From: Fidelibacterota bacterium UBA2980 | Lineage (GTDB): Bacteria; Fidelibacterota; Marinisomatia; Marinisomatales; Marinisomataceae | NCBI GenBank assembly: GCA_002348725.1 | Contig: DEAO01000006.1 | Location: 1-8,373, forward strand | Length of the DNA stretch: 8,373 nt | Direction: 5' to 3' | In this document: one piece after another, positions 1 to 5,890 of the stretch | How the letters are laid out: the number at the start of each line of letters is the position of its first letter | Numbering within the stretch: position 1 is the stretch's first letter | Made by a program: the position numbers and the translations under genes | The notes under the pieces: model-generated | Told to the model about the DNA's origin: nothing | The model's database searches: none | What the model saw: the letters and a program-made list of their open reading frames with translations, nothing else

Positions 1-405
1 TTTTTTGATATTTTCAACATCAGTAGTATCAAGAAATTCAAAATCAACTCCATTATTATCTAATACTCTAGTAACGAGTCGAAATACTCCTCCATAAACA
101 TTTTTTGATATAATTACATGATCACCTGGTTTAAACATTGTAAAAATTGCAGTCATAGCAGCCATACCTGAAGAGAATGCATATGCATAGTTTGCATTCT
201 CTAACATTGCAAGATTCTCTTCCAATCTTTTCACTGTGGGGCTATCAACTCTTGAATAAACAAATTCTTCTGTACTTGCGAATGATGGCTGTTTAAAAGT
301 TGTACTTAAATGAATTGGTGCAACAGCAGAACCTGTTTCATCGGTATCATTGCCAATATGAATTGATTTAGTTGAAAAATGTAATTTCTCTTTTTTATTC
401 GACAC
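1..405 (-). CDS. Cys/Met-metabolism PLP-dependent enzyme (cystathionine synthase/lyase family), 5' part only
   Basis: The first 135 codons of a gene that runs off the left edge. The product belongs to the PLP-dependent trans-sulfuration family (cystathionine gamma-synthase, cystathionine beta- or gamma-lyase, methionine gamma-lyase, O-acetylhomoserine sulfhydrylase). Visible hallmarks are SIHIGND and APIHLSTTF near the N-terminus; VYSRVDSPT (residues 49-57), whose Tyr and Arg bind the PLP phosphate of the partner subunit in this family; AFSSGMAAM (76-84), the phosphate loop; and VYGGVFRL (103-110), whose Tyr stacks on the cofactor ring. Most relatives have NPT where this has SPT. The Schiff-base lysine lies beyond the window, so family membership is clear but the exact reaction is not. 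I chose the GTG start at 405-403: it follows AAGAGGG at a good distance and the family's N-terminal motif starts soon after; the first in-frame ATG is about 67 codons later. The start lies within the last codons of secA, 11 nt overlapping in another frame, which suggests coupled translation. Confidence 0.9.
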   Translation of the reverse strand, partial: MSNKKEKLHFSTKSIHIGNDTDETGSAVAPIHLSTTFKQPSFASTEEFVYSRVDSPTVKRLEENLAMLENANYAYAFSSGMAAMTAIFTMFKPGDHVIISKNVYGGVFRLVTRVLDNNGVDFEFLDTTDVENIKK

Positions 406-3400
406 GTTTATACCCTCTTTGCAAATAAGATTCTAACTTCTTGAATTTAATCTCAATTTCATTACCATTTGTATCAATTACTTTAATTTTTTCATTCCTT
501 CCTATTTTTTCTCCTGAATCCGTTTTTGGTATACTAACATTTTGTTGTTGATTTTGAGGACTTTCATCAGATGTGACACCAGAAACATTTGGACGGCTTA
601 ATTGTATGTTTCTATTTAATGGACTAGTTTGCTTTTCATCAGATGAATCTTTTATTTGAGCATGAAGAATTCTTTGTATAATTGATTCTTGAAGGCTAAT
701 CATTAATTCTTGGAAAAAATTATATGCTTCAGCTTTGTATTCAACTAGTGGATTCTTTTGTCCAAATGCTCTAAGACCTATTCCCTCTCTTAATTGGTCC
801 ATCGCCAATAAATGATTTCTCCATTTTTCATCAATAGTGCGCAATACAACAAACTTTTCTAGCTTTCTAAGCATTTCTGATGGAATCAATTCTTCTTTTC
901 TGTCATAATAATCAATAGCAATATCATAAATATTGTTCACTAATTCATTTTTGTCTTCAACATTTTCAAAATCTGATTTATCCACATCTATTAACAAATA
1001 AGACATAAGATTTTGATTAATGCTTTGCCAATCCCAATGTTTAAAATCATTTATATCCAAACTATCAAAAATATTATCAATGAAATCATATATAAACTCT
1101 TGTATTGATGGTTTAATTGATTCTGAAAGGAGAGCTTTGTTTCTTAAATCATATATTATCTCACGTTGTTGATTTAAGACATCATCATATTCTAGCAAAT
1201 GTTTTCTAATGCCAAAATTTCTTTCTTCCACTTTTTTTTGAGCATTGCTAACAGCGCGATTAAGTAAACCAGCACTCAACTCTTGGTCTTCATCATAAGA
1301 CATACGATCCATTACACCTGCTACTGCTTCCATATTAAATAATCGCATTAAGTCATCTTCTAATGATACATAAAACTTTGAGGAACCATTGTCTCCTTGT
1401 CTACCAGATCTACCACGCAACTGCAAATCAATACGTCTTGATTCATGCCTTGATGTTCCAATAATATGTAAACCGCCTAACTCTTCTACTCCTGGACCTA
1501 ATTTAATATCAGTTCCTCTTCCAGCCATATTAGTTGCAATAGTAATAGCTTTTTTTAATCCTGCGTTTGCAACTATTTCTGCTTCGCTTTTATGATGTTT
1601 TGCATTTAATACATTATGAGGAATTCCTTTTTGCTTTAACATTTTTGATAATAGTTCTGACACCTCCACAGAAATAGTACCAATTAAAACTGGTTGTCCT
1701 TTTTCATAATAAGAGGATATTTCATTAATAACTGCTTTATATTTTGCACGTTTATTCTTATAAATTGCATCATCGTGATCTTTTCTGACAACAGGCTGAT
1801 GTGTTGGGATTACAGTAACTCCTAAATTATAAATATTTTCAAATTCAGGTGCTTCAGTATCTGCAGTACCGGTCATTCCAGATAGCTTATCATACATTCT
1901 AAAATAATTTTGTATTGTAATCGAAGCAAGAGTCTGAGTTTCTTTTTCAATCTTTACATTTTCTTTTGCTTCAAGTGCTTGATGAAGGCCTCCACTGAAT
2001 CTTCTACCTGGAAGAATTCTTCCTGTAAATTCATCAACAATCAATACTTGTCCATTTTGAACAACATATTCTATATCTTTATCAAATAAAGTATAAGCTT
2101 TAAGCAATTGATTCAGATAATGAATTTTACTACTTCTTTCTGAATGCAATTGATAAGCTTTCTCTTTATTCAGTCTTTTTTGATCATCTGATAATGAAGT
2201 ATCATCATCAATATCACTTAACATTTCTCCTAAATCAGGAATTGTAAAAGTTTCTGGATTATCAGGTGAAAGAGACTCTCTACCTTTATCAGATAAGTCA
2301 ACACTATTGGAATGTTCATCAATTGAAAAATAAAGATCTTCATCAAGTTCATGTAGTTTCTTTTCAGCAATGTATTCAGATTCAATTCTGTTAGCTAATT
2401 TTAAATTGCCTTGTTCTTGAAAAATTTTCTGTAACATTTTATGTTTTGGCAATCCTCTTTTTGCTTGTAATAATAATTTTCCAGCATTATCAAGATCATC
2501 TTGGGATGAATTATCTATCTTAAGAGATTCTTCTGCTTTTCTTACTAACTCAGAGACAAGTTGATTTTGCTGATGAACTAAAGATTGTACAGGACGACGT
2601 AAATCAACATAAGATTGATTGATAGTTGTTTCAACAGGACCAGATATTATTAATGGAGTTCTTGCTTCATCAATAAGAACACTATCAACTTCATCTATAA
2701 TCGCATAATGATGTGGTCTTTGAACTAAATGGTCAGAATCAATTGCCATATTGTCTCGTAAATAATCAAAACCAAATTCATTGTTAGTCCCATAGGTAAC
2801 ATCACATCCATATGCCTCTTTTCTTTCATCTGGGCTCATAGAATTCAATATATATCCAACAGATAATCCTAGTGTTTCAAATAATTTTCCCATCCATTGG
2901 GCGTCACGTTGTGCTAAATAATCATTGACAGTTACAACATGTACTCCTCTTCCTGAAAGTGCATTCAGATAAATAGGCATGGTAGCAACTAAAGTTTTAC
3001 CTTCACCAGTTTTCATTTCAGATATTTTACCATTATGTAATACCACTCCACCAATCAATTGTTCATCGTAAGGAATCATTTCCCAATTAACTGTTTGACC
3101 TACTACATCCCAACTTTTTCCACATAAAAGTCGCGATGCATGTTTTACCAATGCAAAAGATTCAGGTAATATACCTGACAAAACATTTTTCTCTATTTCT
3201 CGCCTTACTTTTTGTATATCTTTTCTATCATTTAAACCCTCTAGCTGCTTTTGTTCTTTTTCGGAAATTTCTTCAATAACTTGCTTTTGCAATTCTTTTG
3301 TACGTTGCACAAGATAATCTTCATTTTTTCCTTCTAGACTATCATAGATTGAATTAATCTCTTTAACAATCGGAGATATCTTTTTGATTTCTCGATCTGA

Positions 3401-3433
3401 TTTTGTTCCAAATATTTTTGTTAAAAAACTCAT
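395..3433 (-). CDS. secA: Preprotein translocase ATPase SecA
   Basis: SecA, the cytoplasmic motor that drives unfolded preproteins through the SecYEG channel by ATP hydrolysis. Length is 1012 residues, against about 840-900 in Bacillus and E. coli. Domains in order: the first nucleotide-binding fold with QLIGG (125-129), Walker A MKTGEGKT (140-147), TYGTNNEFGFDYLRDNMA (213-230) and the DEVD box (247-250); a preprotein cross-linking domain carrying an insert of roughly 100 residues (about 268-370); the second ATPase fold with TNMAGRGTDI (634-643) and QLRGRSGRQGD (671-681), which includes the arginine finger; and the helical scaffold/wing region, with LRTIDEKWRNHLLAMDQLREG around 864-884. Residues 925-978 are a Ser/Asn/Gln-rich, probably disordered linker. 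The usual Cys-rich zinc tail is absent; the protein ends in a 35-residue lysine-rich segment after IGRN. The ATG follows nusB by 4 nt with no Shine-Dalgarno sequence, so translation is probably coupled. The long insert resembles SecA of Bacteroidota and relatives. Confidence 0.98.
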   Translation of the reverse strand: MSFLTKIFGTKSDREIKKISPIVKEINSIYDSLEGKNEDYLVQRTKELQKQVIEEISEKEQKQLEGLNDRKDIQKVRREIEKNVLSGILPESFALVKHASRLLCGKSWDVVGQTVNWEMIPYDEQLIGGVVLHNGKISEMKTGEGKTLVATMPIYLNALSGRGVHVVTVNDYLAQRDAQWMGKLFETLGLSVGYILNSMSPDERKEAYGCDVTYGTNNEFGFDYLRDNMAIDSDHLVQRPHHYAIIDEVDSVLIDEARTPLIISGPVETTINQSYVDLRRPVQSLVHQQNQLVSELVRKAEESLKIDNSSQDDLDNAGKLLLQAKRGLPKHKMLQKIFQEQGNLKLANRIESEYIAEKKLHELDEDLYFSIDEHSNSVDLSDKGRESLSPDNPETFTIPDLGEMLSDIDDDTSLSDDQKRLNKEKAYQLHSERSSKIHYLNQLLKAYTLFDKDIEYVVQNGQVLIVDEFTGRILPGRRFSGGLHQALEAKENVKIEKETQTLASITIQNYFRMYDKLSGMTGTADTEAPEFENIYNLGVTVIPTHQPVVRKDHDDAIYKNKRAKYKAVINEISSYYEKGQPVLIGTISVEVSELLSKMLKQKGIPHNVLNAKHHKSEAEIVANAGLKKAITIATNMAGRGTDIKLGPGVEELGGLHIIGTSRHESRRIDLQLRGRSGRQGDNGSSKFYVSLEDDLMRLFNMEAVAGVMDRMSYDEDQELSAGLLNRAVSNAQKKVEERNFGIRKHLLEYDDVLNQQREIIYDLRNKALLSESIKPSIQEFIYDFIDNIFDSLDINDFKHWDWQSINQNLMSYLLIDVDKSDFENVEDKNELVNNIYDIAIDYYDRKEELIPSEMLRKLEKFVVLRTIDEKWRNHLLAMDQLREGIGLRAFGQKNPLVEYKAEAYNFFQELMISLQESIIQRILHAQIKDSSDEKQTSPLNRNIQLSRPNVSGVTSDESPQNQQQNVSIPKTDSGEKIGRNEKIKVIDTNGNEIEIKFKKLESYLQRGYKRVE
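413..419 (-). promoter_or_regulatory. Shine-Dalgarno site for the PLP-enzyme gene
   Basis: On the minus strand this reads AAGAGGG, seven bases before the GTG at 405. It is the most G-rich ribosome site in the window and lies within secA coding sequence (the Arg-Gly codons near the SecA C-terminus). It supports the GTG start over any later ATG. Confidence 0.6.
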
Positions 3434-3437
3434 TTTA

Positions 3438-3854
3438 TTATAATGTTTTATATATGGTATCTAAGATACCATTTACAAATGCGGTACTATCCTCAGAACT
3501 AAATTTTTTTGCATTTTCAATGGCAGAACTAATTGTTACCTGATAAGGTATTTCATATTTTTTTAAAGATAGCATTTCACAGATTGCCATCTGCATTATC
3601 AATCTATCTATAACATTAATTCTTTCAATATCCCAATTTTCTAATGCTCCTTCAATCTTTGCATCTAATATTTTACGGTCATTTATAGTATTTCTAAATA
3701 ATTCATCAATAAATTCTTTGGTAGCTGAATCAAAATTATATCGTTCATTAATATCTATCAGAACTTTTTCTTCATCTTCTTGAGATAAATGAATAGCATA
3801 AAGGGCTTGCAACACTGCTTCTCTTGCTTTTTTTCGTTGTTGCTTATTAGTCAT
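3438..3854 (-). CDS. nusB: Transcription antitermination factor NusB
   Basis: NusB, the small all-helical RNA-binding protein that pairs with NusE (ribosomal protein S10) on boxA RNA to keep polymerase reading through rRNA operons. The 138-residue length is typical. Seen in the sequence: a basic N-terminus (KQQRKKAREAVLQALYAI, residues 4-21) that in the family makes the arginine-rich RNA contact; INVIDRLIMQMAICEML (79-95) in the middle; and the conserved C-terminal part with IPYQVTISSAIENAKKFS (102-119) followed by FVNGILDTI (126-134). The ATG at 3854 lies 6 nt after the leucine dehydrogenase stop; no Shine-Dalgarno sequence is visible, and re-initiation by ribosomes finishing the upstream gene is likely. 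Its last codons contain an inverted repeat just ahead of secA. Identification rests on whole-length similarity and is secure. Confidence 0.96.
   Translation of the reverse strand: MTNKQQRKKAREAVLQALYAIHLSQEDEEKVLIDINERYNFDSATKEFIDELFRNTINDRKILDAKIEGALENWDIERINVIDRLIMQMAICEMLSLKKYEIPYQVTISSAIENAKKFSSEDSTAFVNGILDTIYKTL
3454..3472 (-). repeat. Nine-pair inverted repeat at the end of nusB, just upstream of the secA start
   Basis: The mRNA-sense strand reads ATGGTATCTTAGATACCAT: arms of nine matching bases around one central base. As RNA it would fold to an eight-pair stem with a UUA loop. It covers the NusB codons for part of NGILDTI and ends 20 nt before the secA ATG. There is no U-run directly after it, so it is not a classical intrinsic terminator. 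A role in secA translation, mRNA processing or protein binding is possible but is inference only; chance is a real alternative in such AT-rich DNA. Confidence 0.4.
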
Positions 3855-3860
3855 TGCTAA

Positions 3861-4940
3861 TTATTGTTTTTCTATCCATTTGTGATTCCATCTTACAAAC
3901 TCTTCAATCCTTCTTTCAGCAAGATGGTTTGCTGCTTCCAATGTTGATATTTTATTAGACAAAGCGTAATCAAAAATTCTCATCAATATATGATAAATGC
4001 CTTCAACCTGATATTTTGCTTTATCTTTATTGTAACCTTGAAGTTCATTGGCAACATTCATCAATCCACCAGAATTAATAACATAATCTGGAACATACAT
4101 TATTCCCTTTTCTGACAATAGTTTTGAATCCCTTGATTCCTTCTCTAGTTGATTGTTTGCAGCACCAGCAATAACAGCACATTTCAATGTTTTGATAGAT
4201 GAAGGATTAATGACTGCTCCTAATGCACAAGGAGAAAAAATATCTAATTCCATAGATAGTAATTCGTCATTGGATACTGGTATAAGACCATGCTCTTCAA
4301 CTGCTGTATTCAGCCTATTTTTATCAATATCGTAGCCATAAATTTCTACATCATCTTTTTTAAGATTTTCACATAAATAATAACCAACTTTTCCTAAACC
4401 TTGAATTCCAACTTTTAATCCCTTCATTGAATTGATATTGAGCTTCTTTTTTAATGCAGCTTGCATTCCAACATAAAGACCGAGAGCAGTTAATATTGAT
4501 GGATCTCCGCTCCCTCCCATTGCTCTTTGAATACCAGTTACATGTTTAGTTTCCATTCTTATAAATTCCATATCATAAACTGACATACCAACATCTTCTG
4601 CTGTAATATATTTACCATTTAAACTATCAACAAATTTTCCAAAAGATCGTAGTAATACTTCCGATTTATCTTTTTTCGGATCTCCAATAATAACCGCTTT
4701 CCCTCCTCCTAGATTTAGGTTAGCAATTGATGCTTTATAAGTCATCCCTCTTGATAGCCTTAGAACATCAATTAAAGCGTCATCTTCATTTTTATAAGGA
4801 TACATTCTACAACCACCTAGAGCAGGACCAAGAGCTGTACTATGAATTGCAATAATTGCTTTTAAACCAGAGCTTGGATCGTTACAATAAACAATCTGTT
4901 CATGGTCTTTATCAGTAATATTTTTAAATACTTGGGTCAT
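3861..4940 (-). CDS. ldh: Leucine dehydrogenase-type branched-chain amino acid dehydrogenase (Glu/Leu/Phe/Val family)
   Basis: A NAD-dependent amino acid dehydrogenase of 359 residues that most resembles leucine dehydrogenase, which reversibly deaminates leucine, valine and isoleucine to their 2-oxo acids and ammonia. Seen: SGLKAIIAIHSTALGPALGG (24-43), the substrate-binding strand; MTYKASIANLNLGGGK (66-81), whose Lys69 and Lys81 match the substrate-carboxylate and catalytic lysines of Bacillus leucine dehydrogenase (Lys68, Lys80); YITAEDVG (111-118); GSGDPS (143-148); a Rossmann motif GLGKVG (181-186) with an acidic residue at Asp205 fitting NAD over NADP; and ANNQL (261-265) plus PDYVINSGGLMNVA (284-297). 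Valine or phenylalanine dehydrogenase are alternatives that sequence alone does not exclude. The ATG at 4940 follows phoH by 11 nt and has a clear AAAGGA, so this gene can recruit ribosomes itself. It is a metabolic enzyme set among core-process genes. Confidence 0.9.
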   Translation of the reverse strand: MTQVFKNITDKDHEQIVYCNDPSSGLKAIIAIHSTALGPALGGCRMYPYKNEDDALIDVLRLSRGMTYKASIANLNLGGGKAVIIGDPKKDKSEVLLRSFGKFVDSLNGKYITAEDVGMSVYDMEFIRMETKHVTGIQRAMGGSGDPSILTALGLYVGMQAALKKKLNINSMKGLKVGIQGLGKVGYYLCENLKKDDVEIYGYDIDKNRLNTAVEEHGLIPVSNDELLSMELDIFSPCALGAVINPSSIKTLKCAVIAGAANNQLEKESRDSKLLSEKGIMYVPDYVINSGGLMNVANELQGYNKDKAKYQVEGIYHILMRIFDYALSNKISTLEAANHLAERRIEEFVRWNHKWIEKQ

Positions 4941-4946
4941 TATAAA

Positions 4947-4952
4947 TCCTTT
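4947..4952 (-). promoter_or_regulatory. Shine-Dalgarno site for the leucine dehydrogenase gene
   Basis: The minus strand reads AAAGGA six bases before the ATG at 4940, just after the phoH stop codon. It is one of only three purine-rich sites at the seven gene starts whose upstream sequence can be seen. Confidence 0.6.
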
Positions 4953-5890
4953 TATTTATTTTTAATTTTAGAATATGCATTAATAATATCTTTTACTAAT
5001 TCATGTCTTGTAATATCACTTTCATTTAATTTAACAATTCCAATTCCTTTAATACTTTTTAAAATCTTTAATATCTCTACTAATCCAGAATTAGTTTTTT
5101 TAGGTAGATCAATTTGTGATATATCTCCCGTAATAATTGCTTTTGACTCTATACCTAGTCTTGTTAAAAACATTTTCATTTGTATTGGAGATGCGTTTTG
5201 TGCTTCATCTAGAATCATTGCCGCTCTATTAATAGTTCTCCCTCTCATATATGCTAAAGGGATTATTTCAATAATATTATTATTCACTAAAGTTTGAACT
5301 TTATTTTTTGGAAGCAAATCATTTAATGCATCATAAAGAGGGGCAAGATATGGATCGATTTTATCCCGCAAATCTCCAGGAAGAAAACCTAAGCTTTCTC
5401 CAGCCTCTACTGCTGGCCTACATAGAACAATTTTATCAATGTCGTGTTTCTCTAGAAGTGATATTGCATGAGCTACAGCTAGAAAAGTTTTCCCAGTACC
5501 TGCAGGACCTACAGATATAACAATATCATTTTTAAATAATGATTTTAGTAGATTTTTTTGACCATCACTTCTAGCATATATAGGTCCTTTCTTTCCGTAA
5601 AAAAGTACCTCATCAACATTATTTTTAGGATTCAAATCTTTTACATTCATCGTCAAAAGTTGTTTTACATCTCTGGTTGTGATATTATTACCTTTTTTAA
5701 CAGATTCTATCATGTGGCTTAAAACAATCGAAAAATTATCAATATCTTTTTTTAATCCCTGACAAAATAAATTATCTCCACGGATATCTATATTGATAGG
5801 AAGATTTTTTTCTATAAAAACAATATTCTGATCACTAATACCATATAGTGAAATGAGATCTACGCCTTTAATTTCAAATGTCTTTTTCAT
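4952..5890 (-). CDS. phoH: PhoH-like (YbeZ-type) P-loop ATPase
   Basis: A PhoH/YbeZ-family ATPase of 312 residues, close to the usual 320-350. Family members are cytoplasmic P-loop proteins tied to RNA metabolism and often linked to the rRNA-processing endonuclease YbeY; the exact reaction is not settled. The first 100 or so residues look like the small KH-type domain usual for the family. The ATPase part shows Walker A GPAGTGKT (128-135), CRPAVEAGESLGFLPGDL (157-174), which is a family signature, PLAYMRGRTI (211-220), Walker B MILDEAQN (225-232), and TGDISQIDLP (254-263). The ATG at 5890 lies inside the end of aspS (17-nt overlap, different frame), directly at the end of a run of eight A residues and with no Shine-Dalgarno sequence; coupling to aspS translation is likely. 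A ybeY gene, a frequent neighbour, is not next to it here: the next gene is a leucine-dehydrogenase-type enzyme. Confidence 0.93.
   Translation of the reverse strand: MKKTFEIKGVDLISLYGISDQNIVFIEKNLPINIDIRGDNLFCQGLKKDIDNFSIVLSHMIESVKKGNNITTRDVKQLLTMNVKDLNPKNNVDEVLFYGKKGPIYARSDGQKNLLKSLFKNDIVISVGPAGTGKTFLAVAHAISLLEKHDIDKIVLCRPAVEAGESLGFLPGDLRDKIDPYLAPLYDALNDLLPKNKVQTLVNNNIIEIIPLAYMRGRTINRAAMILDEAQNASPIQMKMFLTRLGIESKAIITGDISQIDLPKKTNSGLVEILKILKSIKGIGIVKLNESDITRHELVKDIINAYSKIKNK

Noticed and set aside
172..202. Nine-base inverted repeat with a 13-nt loop containing ATGCATATGCAT
   Set aside because: It lies in the PLP-enzyme coding region across a conserved stretch and arises from repeated GCA alanine codons. 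Such an arm with a loose loop is expected by chance in AT-rich DNA, and no U-run follows.
1232..1239. Run of eight A residues (minus strand) inside secA as a slippage site
   Set aside because: The frame continues normally through conserved SecA sequence on both sides (AQKKVEERNFG), and no alternative product is suggested.
1389..1595. Plus-strand open frame opposite the SecA ATPase motifs
   Set aside because: It is antisense to the highly conserved GRGTDI and QLRGRSGRQG region, so its openness reflects constraint on secA; no independent evidence for a gene.
3436..3441. TATAAT on the minus strand just before the secA ATG, as a possible -10 box
   Set aside because: It ends only a few bases before the start codon, so transcription would begin at or after the ATG, and no -35 element is visible at the right spacing. 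AT-rich DNA gives many such hexamers.
4902..5297. Open frame of 131 codons on the plus strand, rich in Ile, Leu and Phe, resembling a membrane protein
   Set aside because: It lies opposite phoH; AT-rich coding sequence read backwards typically yields hydrophobic frames. There is no ribosome site or recognisable domain, and PhoH is clearly the real gene.
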